Assembly (NCBI RefSeq): GCF_001456025.1
Contig: NZ_LMTZ01000156.1
Location: 1-58,211 of the forward strand
Length of the DNA stretch: 58,211 nt
Origin: Mastigocoleus testarum BC008
Lineage (GTDB): Bacteria; Cyanobacteriota; Cyanobacteriia; Cyanobacteriales; Nostocaceae
Reading direction: 5' to 3'
In this document: positions 37,284 to 47,431 of the stretch, one piece after another
Layout: each line of letters starts with the position of its first letter
Numbering within the stretch: the stretch's first letter is position 1
Made by a program: the position numbers and the translations under genes
Notes under the pieces: model-generated
Seen by the model: the letters and a program-made list of their open reading frames with translations, nothing else
Database searches by the model: none
What the model was told of the DNA's origin: nothing

Positions 37284-39872
37284 TTACTTGGACTTAGCTT
37301 CCAAATTTTCTAAACGGCTTCTTAAGTCCTGATTCTCCTTCTTGATTTGATCAAGTTCTTCACGTAATTTACGCACAGCGCTATCGGAGCCAATACTTTT
37401 TTGTACTTTAGGGATTTGCTCTTCTGCAAGACGACGTACTCTTCCATCTGGAGTTTGATTCGCCAAAGTTTGCAAAATCGCGATCGCTTTAGGTGTTTCC
37501 ATTTGTCCCAAAGCTACTGCAACTGCGACTTGAGTTAGAAAGAAGGTTTCTTTTGCTAGTTCTTTTAACTTATCTAAGATGTTTTCTAAATTAGCAGGAG
37601 TTTGACCGATGCTAATTTTACCCAAGGCGCGGATTGCAGACAAACGTAGTGCTTGGGGTACTCCAGGCTTACTATACTCTATCAAAACATTCAAGGCTGC
37701 TTCACTGGTTTTTAATTCGGCTAAACCTGCTATAGCACCACTTCTAACGACCTCATTCCAACCAGCTTTTTCTTGTAAGACAGATTTGAGTAACTTGATA
37801 ACTTTTTCTTCCTTGGGTTTTTCATCTTCCCCAGAAGCTGCAGCTATTGAACCAATAGCACTGGCTGCAGAGGCTTCCACATAATAACTGTTGTCTCCAT
37901 CTTGAACTAAATTTTTCAAAGCTTTGTAACTTTCATGGGTTTTGATATCTGCTAATGTTTGAACCACTGCTCGGCGCACAAAAGCATTTTGGTCTGCTAA
38001 ACCAACAATCAAAGCATCAAAAGCTTGATTTAGTTTGATTTTGGCAATTTGCTTTGCAACTTCAACCCGGACGCCCCAAAATCGGTCATTTTTCAAAGCT
38101 TCTGATAGTGCTTTCAGGGCTTCTAAACCACCTTTCTTTGCTAAAGCTGCAGCTGCATAGATCCGAGAGATAGGATCAGGATCTAATTCTAGCTGTGCTT
38201 TCAATTCTGGAATTGAGTATTCTAAAGATACAGTTTTGAGAAAATGATTGCCTGCATCAAAACTAATAAAATCAGGTTTGGATTCCAGAGGGAAGTAAAA
38301 ACTTTGTTCGCGTTCATTAATCCGCACAGTGAAGATTTTAGATGTTGGTTCTCCTTCCTGCTTATAACCAAACCCGATGGGAATTTTTAGATCAAATAAA
38401 TCTTTGCTGCTACCATCTGCTTTTGCTTGGGTTTGAGTAACTGTAACTTTTGCTAAATTTGCATCTCCGTCCCAGGAGTAAGTAACTTTAAAGTCAGGAT
38501 GACCTCCACGATAAACGTATTGATCGAAGAGAAACATTAAATTGCGACCAGTTGCTTTCTCAATAGCCCGCAGTAAATCTATTGTTTCTACGGTTTGATG
38601 GGCATTATCCCCTACAAAAGTTTGAATTGCTTTCCAAAATAACTCGTCGCCTAATTCAGCACGAATCATATGATATACGCAAGCACCTTTCTCGTAAATA
38701 TGGCGATCGTATAACTCTATGGCTTCCCGGTAAACGTGAGTTACCATTGGACGACGATAGCGATTACTATCTTCAGCTAAATAGCTTCGGGCTTCTTTTA
38801 AACGATAGTATGCAGCTTCTTCGGCTCCATATTCATTGTCTGTCCACATGACTTCTGAATAAGTTGCCATTCCTTCTTTTACCCAAGCATGGGACCAATG
38901 TTTAATTACAACTAGATCGCCAAACCACTGATGTGCAAGTTCGTGAACGACTAAACTTTCAGCAAAACGATTATCTAATGCTGCCCTTTTATCCAACAAA
39001 CATCTATCGGTTAAAAGTGTGGTGGAAGTATTTTCCATCCCACCAAAAATAAAATCTTCAACGCAGACTTGAGCATATTTGGGATAAGGATAGGAATAAC
39101 CATATTTTGCACTGAGGAACTCCATCATTTTAGGAGTTTTGCTCATCGTGCGCTTGGCGTCATCTTCTCTACCTTTTTCAACATAATAAGTAACTGGAAT
39201 GTCATTCCAGCGATCGCTAATGACAGCAAAATCACCGACCGCTAAAGTCATTAAGTAGGTTGGATGAACTTCTTCCTGGGACCAATGATAGATTTTTTTG
39301 TCCCCATCTACTTCTTCAGCAATTAGTTTACCGTTGGAAACAGCAATAAATGATTTGGGGATGCGGACGCGAATTGCTGAAGTTGATAATTGTCCGGGGT
39401 AGTCAAAACAGGGGAACCAGTAGCGGGAATCTTCATCTTCACCCTGAGTCCAAACTTGGGTATTTTTTTTCGGATAGTCTTTGTTCGGTGCAACAAAATA
39501 AATCCCGCGTTGGGGTTTTTCCACAGAATAGGCAATATCGATAATTATCTGTTTACCTATTTGAGTTTGTTGGTTAAGCTCGATTTCTAATTTCTCACCA
39601 TCGTAATCAAATTTTTGCCCAACCTCATTGACCTGGATGGATTTAATGTTGAGGTTGACAGCATCTAAGGTCAGACGGTCGATATTGCTGCGAATCGGAT
39701 TTAAGGTAATCTGACAATTCCCTTGGTAACTTTGATTGGGAATATCCAAATCGAGATCGAGAAAAATATGTTCTACCTGTCCCGGACGGTCGGGATTATA
39801 TTGAGGTTTTGAACCTGGTAACTCAAAAGATTTATGACGGTTATTTTCCGTATCGAAATAAGATTTCAGCAT
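37284..39872 (-). CDS. M1-family aminopeptidase with C-terminal HEAT repeats
   Basis: This is an 862-residue zinc metallopeptidase. The catalytic site is intact: HELAH with H310, E311 and H314, the third zinc ligand E333 (19 residues on), and the exopeptidase GGMEN motif just upstream (~272-276). Residues ~20-200 are the N-terminal beta-sandwich, and ~550-830 hold HEAT-like repeats (e.g. ALKALSEALKNDRFWGVRVEVAKQIAKI region), as in TAF2-like and cold-active M1 enzymes. The last 35 residues form a coiled coil. No signal peptide is seen, so a cytoplasmic role in removing N-terminal residues from peptides is likely. Confidence 0.95.
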   Translation of the reverse strand: MLKSYFDTENNRHKSFELPGSKPQYNPDRPGQVEHIFLDLDLDIPNQSYQGNCQITLNPIRSNIDRLTLDAVNLNIKSIQVNEVGQKFDYDGEKLEIELNQQTQIGKQIIIDIAYSVEKPQRGIYFVAPNKDYPKKNTQVWTQGEDEDSRYWFPCFDYPGQLSTSAIRVRIPKSFIAVSNGKLIAEEVDGDKKIYHWSQEEVHPTYLMTLAVGDFAVISDRWNDIPVTYYVEKGREDDAKRTMSKTPKMMEFLSAKYGYSYPYPKYAQVCVEDFIFGGMENTSTTLLTDRCLLDKRAALDNRFAESLVVHELAHQWFGDLVVIKHWSHAWVKEGMATYSEVMWTDNEYGAEEAAYYRLKEARSYLAEDSNRYRRPMVTHVYREAIELYDRHIYEKGACVYHMIRAELGDELFWKAIQTFVGDNAHQTVETIDLLRAIEKATGRNLMFLFDQYVYRGGHPDFKVTYSWDGDANLAKVTVTQTQAKADGSSKDLFDLKIPIGFGYKQEGEPTSKIFTVRINEREQSFYFPLESKPDFISFDAGNHFLKTVSLEYSIPELKAQLELDPDPISRIYAAAALAKKGGLEALKALSEALKNDRFWGVRVEVAKQIAKIKLNQAFDALIVGLADQNAFVRRAVVQTLADIKTHESYKALKNLVQDGDNSYYVEASAASAIGSIAAASGEDEKPKEEKVIKLLKSVLQEKAGWNEVVRSGAIAGLAELKTSEAALNVLIEYSKPGVPQALRLSAIRALGKISIGQTPANLENILDKLKELAKETFFLTQVAVAVALGQMETPKAIAILQTLANQTPDGRVRRLAEEQIPKVQKSIGSDSAVRKLREELDQIKKENQDLRSRLENLEAKSK

Positions 39873-40645
39873 TGATTTTTCTAACTATGATTTTTTCTAG
39901 CTACGAAATGTAAATCTGATGGGGTCAAATAAGAACACTTGCTAAGTATTTTGGCAAAAAAATAAAGGTGTGGTTAAATTTTTCTTTCCCCTTTAAATTC
40001 TGTCTGCCCCGTTCTAAATAAATATTGGCGCGTGTAAATGGTTTGAATAGTTTAAATATTTTCTTCTGCTTAAACTAATTCAATACCACAAGCATATGCT
40101 ATGTTATTAATTCTTTCATCCTGATTTCTAACTCCTTTTTCAAATTCCCGATAGATAAATTGACAAGATTAGGTAATTCTTAACAATACAATTTAATTGA
40201 AAATATTCATCAAAATTAGAATTCTGATTTTATTTGACAATTTCTTTCTGATTTGTCCCGACTTAATATGTTCTGGATAATAAACCTAACAAGTACTAGA
40301 AATACTTGCACTATCTTTTGCCTTTGTTTTTTCCTTTGAATATTAGTTTTATTAAGTCCTATGTTTTATTAAGTCCTATATTCTATGACAATTTCATCCT
40401 TTATTCACAAATTAAAATTATTTTTTAGTTAAATAATTATGTCATTTATCTAGGGACCATAGCACTCTGTTTCCCCAGTTTTTTCTAATTGCAGTAATCA
40501 AAATCGAAAATAGTATGCGGTACGACCTCAAAAATCAGTAAATATCGCTAAATTACAATATTCCTTGCATAAATCCGAATACTTTACCATGACGTTTGTA
40601 GTTTGTTAAATCAAAATTTGAAAGAAAGAGGTTAAATTAACGATA
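39873..40645. other. Divergent intergenic region
   Basis: This 773-bp AT-rich region lies between the starts of the aminopeptidase and DUF3352 genes. It contains simple repeats such as TTTTATTAAGTCCTAT (twice near 40350-40380) but no clear operator, RNA or ORF. A GAAAGAGG ribosome-binding motif precedes the DUF3352 ATG. Confidence 0.4.
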
Positions 40646-42307
40646 ATGCCACAAAATAAAGCAAAATTTTTAATTCCTGCAGTAGGTGCAGCTTTAGTAC
40701 TTGGAGGAATTGCAACTGCAACTTATTTATTCTTAAAGGGTGGTCCTTCTGGAACGATTTCAGATGCTTTAGGTAGTGCAAAATTGGTTCCAGATGAAGC
40801 AATTATGACAGCCTATATCTCAACCGATCCCGAACTATGGTCGAATCTAGAAAATTTTGGAACTCCAGAAGCGCAAAAACTAATTACTCAAGGTCTAGAA
40901 GATTTCAAAAAAGATTTGACGAAAGATAGGGACCTTTCCTATGAAAAAGATTTAAAACCTTGGTTGGGTGGAGTAATGTTCGCTGTGCTTCCACCAAATC
41001 CAGTTCAACCGACTCAAGGTACTCCTCAAGATCGGTCAGAGCCCAATTTACTGATGGTTGTAGGAGTGAAGGATAAACTCGCAGCGTTAGATTTTTCCAA
41101 AAAACTAAAATCACAAAAAGACGTTGAGACAAAGGAAATAGATTATAAAGGCGAAACAATTACACAAACTATTGAAAATAAAGGAGCACCTAGTTACAGT
41201 GCGATTTTAAACGACCGGGTAGTCCTTGCTCCCAACAAGGAAAACATACAGCAAGCGATTGATACCTATAAAGGTGAAGCATCTTTTGCGAGTAAGCCTG
41301 GGGCGGATAAATTATTTAATCACAATGTAGACTTACAAAATACTTTAGTAAAAGTATATGTACCTGACTATGGAAACACTGTAAAACAATTACTTACCAC
41401 CAACTCTTCCTCTCAAGTACCTCCACAAACCTTGGAACAGTTGAAGCAGGTTAAATCTATGGTCGGGGCGATCGGAGTTGATAACGTGGGGATTCGGATG
41501 AAAGCGACTGCAAATCTGGATCCCCAACTTGCTGAATACCAGTATCCAAATAGTCCTTCAAATTTAGTCAATCTGTTTCCGGTAGATACTATTGTTTCTG
41601 CAAATGGTAAAGATTTAAAAGATGTTTGGTCAGCTTTTGTCAAACAGTCTGAAACTAATCCCGAACTTAAGCAAGCCCTTCAGCAAACAAGAACTCAACT
41701 GCAAACTGTCAATATTGATTTAGATAAAGATATTTTTAGCTGGATGAATGGAGAATTTGCATTAGCTTTAATTCCTGCAAATCAAGGAGTTTTAGCAAAT
41801 ACTGGTTTTGGTGCGGCGCTGGTATTTGACACGAGTGATCGCCAAACTACTGAAGCAACGTTCAATAAAATCAATAATATTGCCCAAAATCAACTACCTA
41901 TCAGTATTCAGAAAGGTAAAATTGGCGATAAAGACGTTACCAAGTGGGAATTTCCGGGACAAGGTGCTTTAGTAACCCAAGGTTGGTTGGATAATGACAC
42001 AGTATTTATGGCTGTTGGTGACTCTGTAGCACAAACCGTCGCAACTGCAAAAAATCCATCTTTGAAAGATAGCGACCCTTTCAAAACTATCGCTGGTTCT
42101 TTACAACAGCCAAATAGCGGTTATTTTTACCTGAATATGGATCAAAGTATGAATATATTTGACCGTTTTGCTGCATTACAGCCAATTCCTAAGGAAGCAA
42201 GAACTGTCCTGGATTCGATTCGTGGTGTGGGTATGACAGCGAATAATCCTAACAAAGAAACTTCGCAATTTGAATTTGTGCTAGCACTTAAGCAGAAAAG
42301 TCAATAA
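40646..42307 (+). CDS. DUF3352 family membrane-anchored protein
   Basis: This is a 553-residue protein. A transmembrane segment at residues 8-30 (LIPAVGAALVLGGIATATYLFL) places the rest outside the cytoplasm. The following KLVPDEAIMTAYISTDPELWSNLENFGTPEAQ is the start of the DUF3352 domain, which is common in cyanobacteria and of unknown function. Repeating strands around NDRVVLAPNKENIQQAIDTY and DDTVFMAVGDSVAQTV suggest an internal duplication. No enzyme motif is present. The gene stands alone and is followed directly by tandem repeats. Confidence 0.85.
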   Translation: MPQNKAKFLIPAVGAALVLGGIATATYLFLKGGPSGTISDALGSAKLVPDEAIMTAYISTDPELWSNLENFGTPEAQKLITQGLEDFKKDLTKDRDLSYEKDLKPWLGGVMFAVLPPNPVQPTQGTPQDRSEPNLLMVVGVKDKLAALDFSKKLKSQKDVETKEIDYKGETITQTIENKGAPSYSAILNDRVVLAPNKENIQQAIDTYKGEASFASKPGADKLFNHNVDLQNTLVKVYVPDYGNTVKQLLTTNSSSQVPPQTLEQLKQVKSMVGAIGVDNVGIRMKATANLDPQLAEYQYPNSPSNLVNLFPVDTIVSANGKDLKDVWSAFVKQSETNPELKQALQQTRTQLQTVNIDLDKDIFSWMNGEFALALIPANQGVLANTGFGAALVFDTSDRQTTEATFNKINNIAQNQLPISIQKGKIGDKDVTKWEFPGQGALVTQGWLDNDTVFMAVGDSVAQTVATAKNPSLKDSDPFKTIAGSLQQPNSGYFYLNMDQSMNIFDRFAALQPIPKEARTVLDSIRGVGMTANNPNKETSQFEFVLALKQKSQ

Positions 42308-42415
42308 GAAGTAAGGAGTAAGGAGTCAGAAGTCAGGAGTCAGAAGTCAGAAGTCAGGAGTCAGAAGTCAGAAGTCAGAAGTCAGAAGTCAGAAATCAGG
42401 AGTAAGGAGTCAGAA
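42308..42415. repeat. Heptanucleotide tandem repeat array
   Basis: About fifteen 7-bp units, mainly GTCAGAA and GTCAGGA with AGTAAGG variants, begin immediately after the DUF3352 stop. Two more units recur at 42460-42475, after a G+C-richer insertion. This is a typical cyanobacterial short tandemly repeated sequence. Confidence 0.9.
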
Positions 42416-42489
42416 CAGACAGCGCAATACCTACGATACGCTACGCTAGCGACGCGAGCAGGAGTCAGGAGTCAGAATATGACCTGCGG

Positions 42490-42533
42490 TCACGCAATAC
42501 CTATAGCTGCGCTAAGAGCGGATCCGGTACGCT
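42490..42533. repeat. 44-bp dispersed repeat, copy 1
   Basis: This segment begins TCACGCAATACCTATAGCTG and ends GGATCCGGTACGCT. It is identical over all 44 bases to 48887-48930. It is non-coding, G+C-rich and embedded among heptanucleotide repeats. Related but diverged sequence (GCGCAATACCTACG) lies 70 bp upstream, and an inverted relative lies inside the MITE at 53 kb. Confidence 0.85.
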
Positions 42534-42731
42534 GTCGCTAGACGCTAACAGAAGTCAGGACTTAAGAGTTATTCTTCAGTATGTTCTTCTAAATACCCAA
42601 TCCCCAACTTTACACTACTTTCCAAACTTCCCACGCTCCCCACACTTCCCACACTTCCCAAACTTTTGCCCATCCCCAATCCTTAATGGGAAAATAATAT
42701 CAACCGATCCACAGTTACAATACCTCCAAAT

Positions 42732-43775
42732 ATGACCGACGCAGCTACCCAAGTTCGTAAAGCAGATCACATCCGTATTTGTCTGGAAGAAGATGTACAG
42801 TTTCGCCAAATTTCCAATGGATTAGAACGTTATCGTTTCACCCATTGCTGTTTACCAGAACTAGATCGTAATAATATCGATCTCACTACTCAGTTTTTAG
42901 ATAAACAGCTTGGCGCACCTATACTCATTTCTTCCATGACAGGAGGTACAGAACAAGCTGCGACCATCAATCGTCGGTTAGCGATCGCAGCACAACAATA
43001 CAAAATCCCTATGGGTGTAGGCTCTCAACGAGTAGCCCTAGAAAAGCCAGAAGTCGCAGATACTTTTGCTGTACGTAAATATGCTCCTGATATACCTTTA
43101 TTTGCTAACTTGGGTGCCGTACAACTCAACTACAACTGTGGTTTAGAACAATGTTTGCGAATTGTTGATATCCTAGAAGCAGATGCTTTAATTTTGCATA
43201 TCAACCCACTACAAGAATGTATTCAACCCCAGGGAGATACAAATTTTCACGGGTTATTTGACAAAATTGAAACCGTTTGCTCAAAATTGCCAGTTCCAGT
43301 TATCGCCAAGGAAGTGGGAAATGGAATATCGGCAGCCATGGCGAAAAAACTCCTTGCTGTTGGGGTAACTGCAATAGATGTAGCTGGTGCGGGGGGAACA
43401 TCCTGGGCAATGGTGGAAAGCGAACGAGCCCAAAATACTATGGGACGTCGTTTGGGCAGAACATTTTCTGATTGGGGTTTACCTACGGCTGAATGTATTA
43501 AAAGTATTAGAAAAGTAGATGGAAATGTACCTTTAATTGCTTCAGGAGGATTGCGTCACGGATTGGATATCGCAAAGTCCATTGCTTTGGGAGCTAATAT
43601 TGCAGGATTGGCAATGCCTTTTTTGAAAGCTGCTGCTACTTCAGAAATAGCTGTATGCGAACTAATAGAAGTTTTGATTGCTGAAATTACTACTGTACTA
43701 TTCTGTACTGGTAATATTGATATCGAACAGTTGAAGCGTTCACAAAGTTTACAACTAGTACAAAGATTAGAATAG
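42732..43775 (+). CDS. fni: Type 2 isopentenyl-diphosphate delta-isomerase (FMN-dependent)
   Basis: This 347-residue enzyme interconverts IPP and DMAPP for isoprenoid (carotenoid, phytol, quinone) synthesis. The type 2 signatures are clear: RKADHIRIC, SSMTGGTEQAA, MGVGSQR, LHINPLQE, QGDTNF, the VAGAGGTSW FMN loop and IASGGLRHGLDIAKSIALGA. Most cyanobacteria carry this FMN/NADPH-dependent form. The last codons (QRLE) run into a 16-bp tandem repeat that covers the stop codon. No operon partner is present. Confidence 0.95.
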   Translation: MTDAATQVRKADHIRICLEEDVQFRQISNGLERYRFTHCCLPELDRNNIDLTTQFLDKQLGAPILISSMTGGTEQAATINRRLAIAAQQYKIPMGVGSQRVALEKPEVADTFAVRKYAPDIPLFANLGAVQLNYNCGLEQCLRIVDILEADALILHINPLQECIQPQGDTNFHGLFDKIETVCSKLPVPVIAKEVGNGISAAMAKKLLAVGVTAIDVAGAGGTSWAMVESERAQNTMGRRLGRTFSDWGLPTAECIKSIRKVDGNVPLIASGGLRHGLDIAKSIALGANIAGLAMPFLKAAATSEIAVCELIEVLIAEITTVLFCTGNIDIEQLKRSQSLQLVQRLE

Positions 43776-43806
43776 TAAAAGATTAGAATATTAAAAGATT
43801 AGAATA
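43762..43806. repeat. Three 16-bp-period tandem repeats across a stop codon
   Basis: AAAGATTAGAATA occurs at 43762-43774, 43778-43790 and 43794-43806, exactly 16 bp apart. The first copy encodes the final residues of the isomerase and contributes its TAG stop. The duplication thus grew outward from the coding end. Confidence 0.85.
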
Positions 43807-44066
43807 ATTTAAGTGGTCATATTAGAACTTAATTATTTCTGTTCTGTGTGAGGAATTTAGTGTAAATACGAGGGACTTTCAAGTCAAAATATACCACCCT
43901 TCAGAAAGGAGTTGATGCGTCCCTATGGTTCGCAAATTATGGTGTGAATGATTTTTGAAACTCCTTAAACCAACAGTCTAAAGTCAATAGTTGTTGGTTC
44001 TAATTTTCTTTCAATGACGACTAAAAACTGAATACTCCTAATAAAGAACTAAATCTAATTCTAAAA

Positions 44067-45902
44067 ATGGCCAATTTTGTTAAACAAACTTTTGCTAGCT
44101 TAGTAGGAAGTTTGCTGGGATTATTTATTTTTTTTGGTATTGGAACTACCGGATTGCTTCTGCTGCTACTTGCAGCCACTTTTTCTCGAGAGCCCGAACC
44201 AGTTGTAAAAGATAAGTCATTTTTGGTATTTGACCTATCAACGAAAATTACTGAAGGAGAGCCCAAATCTAGTCAATTTTTTCAACAAGTAATATCAGGT
44301 AATTACCAAAAACAAATTTCGCTCAGAGCTTTAGTGGATACGGTTGAAAAAGCTAAAAATGATAAACGGATTATTGGTATTTACTTAGATGCAAGTAAAG
44401 CAACCCAAGGAGAAGCTGAAGGTTTTGCAACTTTGAGGGAAATCCGTCGTTCTTTAGAAAAATTTCGTGATTCGGGGAAAAAGATTGTTGCTTATGGAAC
44501 GAACTGGGGGGAAAAAGGATATTACCTGAGTTCGGTTGCTGATACTGTAGCAATAAATCCTTTAGGAGGGATGGAAATCAACGGTTTTAGCTCTCAACCG
44601 ATGTTTCTTGCTGGTGCTTTTGAAAAGTACGGTGTTGGGGTACAAATTGTCAGAGTTGGAAAGTTTAAAGGAGCTGTCGAGCCATTTGTACTGAAAAAGC
44701 TAAGTCCAGAAAATCGAACTCAACTTCAAGTATTGCTTAATGATTTGTGGTCTGAGTGGCGCACAACGGTAGGTAAAACGAGAAAAATTACCCCACAACA
44801 GTTACAGCAGATAGCTGATAATCAAGCCGTATTATTAGCAGATCGAGCTAAAGCTAATGGTTTAGTTGATAAAGTCGCCTATGCTGACGAGGTGATCGCC
44901 GATCTGAAGAAATTGACTGGTAGTAAGAAACAGGACGAAAGCTTTCGGCAAATTAGTTTGGCACAATATACAAAAACCCGCGATACTTCTTCACCTACTA
45001 AACGCAGGTCGAAGAATAAGGTTGCTGTTGTCTATGCTGAAGGTGCAATTGTCGATGGTGAAGGAGAAAATGAACAAATTGGTGGCGATCGCTTTGCCAA
45101 AATATTCCGAAATATCCGTCAGGACAAGAATATAAAAGCGGTGGTTTTGCGAATTAATAGTCCTGGGGGTAGTGCAACTGCGTCTGAAGTTATGCAAAGG
45201 GAAATACGTCTAACCCAAAAGCTAAAACCTGTGGTGGTTTCTATGGGGGATGTTGCAGCTTCAGGAGGTTACTGGATTGCTGTGGATTCCAACCGAATTT
45301 TTGCTGAACCAAATACTGTTACGGGTTCTATTGGCGTATTCGGAAGCATATTTAATATTCAGGAATTAGCAAACGATAATGGTATTACTTGGGATAGTGT
45401 CAAAACTGGACGTTATGCTGACAGTCAAGGTGTTTCTCGCCCTAAATCTCCCCAAGAATTGGCGATTTATCAGCGCATAGTTAATAGCATTTACGATGTA
45501 TTTTTAAATAAAGTTGCCAAAGGTCGCAATCTTCCCAAAGCAAAAGTTGCAGAAATTGCTCAAGGAAGAGTTTGGTCGGGTAGCAGAGCGAAGCAAATTG
45601 GTTTAGTTGACGAAATTGGTGGTCTGGATAAAGCAATTGCACATTCAGCTAAATTGGCAAAATTAGGCAATAATTGGCAATTGAAAGAGTATCCAAGGCT
45701 GAGTTCATTTGAGGAACGCTTTTTTGGTATAGCCAAGGAAGAAGTAAGTGCAATTATAACTCAGCAAAAATCTCAAGAGTTACTATCTCATCCACTTGGA
45801 GGTGAACTTCGTAAGCTCAAAGAAGAGATAGAAATTTTTGAAAATATGAAGGATCCCCGGGGTGTATATGCTCGTTTACCTTTTAATTTTCGGATTGAGT
45901 AG
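44067..45902 (+). CDS. sppA: Signal peptide peptidase SppA (protease IV, long form)
   Basis: This is a 611-residue membrane serine protease of the S49 family. An N-terminal membrane anchor is at residues ~12-42 (FGIGTTGLLLLLLAATF). The catalytic Lys is K201 in FKGAVEPF and the nucleophile is S399 in GDVAASGGYW, equivalent to K209/S409 of the E. coli enzyme. The conserved INSPGGSATASEVM loop and TGSIGVFG are present. The two-domain length fits the E. coli-type enzyme that digests cleaved signal peptides. In cyanobacteria SppA also takes part in phycobilisome or light-stress protein turnover, which is an inference for this copy. Confidence 0.94.
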   Translation: MANFVKQTFASLVGSLLGLFIFFGIGTTGLLLLLLAATFSREPEPVVKDKSFLVFDLSTKITEGEPKSSQFFQQVISGNYQKQISLRALVDTVEKAKNDKRIIGIYLDASKATQGEAEGFATLREIRRSLEKFRDSGKKIVAYGTNWGEKGYYLSSVADTVAINPLGGMEINGFSSQPMFLAGAFEKYGVGVQIVRVGKFKGAVEPFVLKKLSPENRTQLQVLLNDLWSEWRTTVGKTRKITPQQLQQIADNQAVLLADRAKANGLVDKVAYADEVIADLKKLTGSKKQDESFRQISLAQYTKTRDTSSPTKRRSKNKVAVVYAEGAIVDGEGENEQIGGDRFAKIFRNIRQDKNIKAVVLRINSPGGSATASEVMQREIRLTQKLKPVVVSMGDVAASGGYWIAVDSNRIFAEPNTVTGSIGVFGSIFNIQELANDNGITWDSVKTGRYADSQGVSRPKSPQELAIYQRIVNSIYDVFLNKVAKGRNLPKAKVAEIAQGRVWSGSRAKQIGLVDEIGGLDKAIAHSAKLAKLGNNWQLKEYPRLSSFEERFFGIAKEEVSAIITQQKSQELLSHPLGGELRKLKEEIEIFENMKDPRGVYARLPFNFRIE

Positions 45903-45914
45903 GAACAGTTATCA

Positions 45915-46000
45915 GTTAACTGTTAACAGTTAACAGTCACCAATCACTTAACTCATTACTCCTTACTCCTTACTCTTTACTCCTGACTCCTACTGTGCTT
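45915..46000. repeat. 20-bp perfect palindrome followed by heptanucleotide repeats
   Basis: GTTAACTGTTAACAGTTAAC at 45915-45934 is a perfect palindrome just past the sppA stop. It is followed from about 45948 by 7-bp units of the TTACTCC/TGACTCC type. A G+C-richer interruption and further units run up to the next small gene. Confidence 0.8.
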
Positions 46001-46071
46001 TACGCCCAACTAGGTTAACGCTGTAAGCGCGGTCTGTCCTGACTCCTGACTTTTTACTTTTGAATTTATTT

Positions 46072-46311
46072 ATGGATCTACAAACCAAACGCCTTTTGCT
46101 ACTTGTTGTTTCTTGTTGCGTGATCGGTATAGTTTTTGGTGGTGTTATAAGTTGGACGCAAAGTAATACTTGTTTGCAGGCAAGTAATATAACTAGTCAG
46201 TGTCTAACCCAGAATCCCATTGAAAAAATTATACAGGGAATGGGAACTGGTTTGGGAGCAGGTGCAGGGGCAGCTTTTGGGATTGCGTGGCAATTTAACC
46301 ATAAAAGTTAG
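46072..46311 (+). CDS. Small membrane protein of unknown function
   Basis: This is a 79-residue protein. A hydrophobic helix (LLLLVVSCCVIGIVFGGVISW, residues ~8-28) is followed by a loop with two Cys (CLQASNITSQC) that could bridge, and a Gly/Ala-rich second hydrophobic stretch (GMGTGLGAGAGAAFGIAW). This suggests a two-pass inner-membrane protein. The frame is open to a TTG at 46060, but the ATG at 46072 directly precedes the helix. Composition looks coding. There is no recognised family. Confidence 0.6.
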   Translation: MDLQTKRLLLLVVSCCVIGIVFGGVISWTQSNTCLQASNITSQCLTQNPIEKIIQGMGTGLGAGAGAAFGIAWQFNHKS

Positions 46312-46384
46312 ATGTCTATTTCCTGTTTGCTTCGAAATAAATATTATCTCCTAAGTGATATGTCTGTTATTCAATAGATCGGGT

Positions 46385-47365
46385 ATGGGAAAACCTTCGA
46401 ATTTATTATTAAAACTATCTAGGCGTATATTTGAAGATATTGAATCAAGGGAAAAATTTGTTGAAGCATTAATCAACCCCAAACCCTTCCATCCTTGTAT
46501 TCTTTGGTGTCGAGAAAAACCCCAAAATTCTCCATTTGACACAGAATTTCCGATTGATTGGCAGCCTGATTTTATTGATCGTTTATCTTTAGCAACTAAA
46601 CCAGGTAAACATCCACTCCACGAACAAGGATACTTTTACTGCTTGGATTTTTCGTCCGTATTTGCAGCATCAAGTTTACTCACAATTTCTCCCCAAAGAA
46701 CTTCTCAGCCAGTAAATACAATATTTGACATGTGTGCTGCGCCAGGAGGGAAGAGTATCTTTGCTTGGAAACTTTTACAACCGAACTTACTTATCAGCAA
46801 TGAAGTAATAGGCAAACGTTTGGGAATGTTAATCTCTAATTTTAAACGTTGCCATATTAATGCCCACACAATAGTAAATAGAGATTCCAGTATTTTTGCC
46901 GAAAATATATCTTTATCCAGTAACTTAGTAATTGTCGATGCTCCCTGTTCTGGACAATCTTTACTTGCTAAAGGAGATAAAGCTCCGGGATGTTTTCATC
47001 CAACTACTATTAATAAAAATGCGAATCGTCAAAAGCGGATTATTGCTAATTCGGCTAAAATTGTTGCCCCACAAGGATATCTTTCCTATACTACTTGCAC
47101 TTATTCGCCAGAAGAGAATGAAAGAATTTGTGAATGGTTATTAAAAAAATTTCCTCAGTTTAGAGCAATTGAGATTAATCATTTGCAAGCCTATAGATCT
47201 CAATTAACAAGTATTCCTTGTTACCGCATGTTTCCACAATCAGGCTTGGGTGCAGGTGCATTTACAGTTTTGTTTCAAAATACTGAGGAAAAAGCGGTAA
47301 AATCAATAAATATAGAGATTCTATCAAGTTTCACTAATATAATCGGAGGGACTACGCACAAGTAA
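46385..47365 (+). CDS. RsmB/NOL1-NOP2-type RNA (cytosine-5) methyltransferase
   Basis: This is a 326-residue methyltransferase. The SAM loop is DMCAAPGGKS. The motif IV cysteine is in VDAPCSGQSL and the catalytic motif VI cysteine in SYTTCTYSPEEN; both cysteines are needed for m5C transfer to RNA, so it should be active. It lacks the N-terminal NusB-like domain of RsmB and looks like a stand-alone m5C enzyme whose target (rRNA or tRNA) is unknown. The frame is open to a GTG at 46355, but the ATG at 46385 gives the natural opening MGKPSNLLLKL. A 73-bp gap to the upstream small membrane gene allows co-transcription. Confidence 0.9.
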   Translation: MGKPSNLLLKLSRRIFEDIESREKFVEALINPKPFHPCILWCREKPQNSPFDTEFPIDWQPDFIDRLSLATKPGKHPLHEQGYFYCLDFSSVFAASSLLTISPQRTSQPVNTIFDMCAAPGGKSIFAWKLLQPNLLISNEVIGKRLGMLISNFKRCHINAHTIVNRDSSIFAENISLSSNLVIVDAPCSGQSLLAKGDKAPGCFHPTTINKNANRQKRIIANSAKIVAPQGYLSYTTCTYSPEENERICEWLLKKFPQFRAIEINHLQAYRSQLTSIPCYRMFPQSGLGAGAFTVLFQNTEEKAVKSINIEILSSFTNIIGGTTHK

Positions 47366-47431
47366 AAAGTCAAAACTAAGTGTGTATAAAAGTAAGTTAA
47401 ATCGATCAAGAAGTGTCAGATGCGATAGTGT

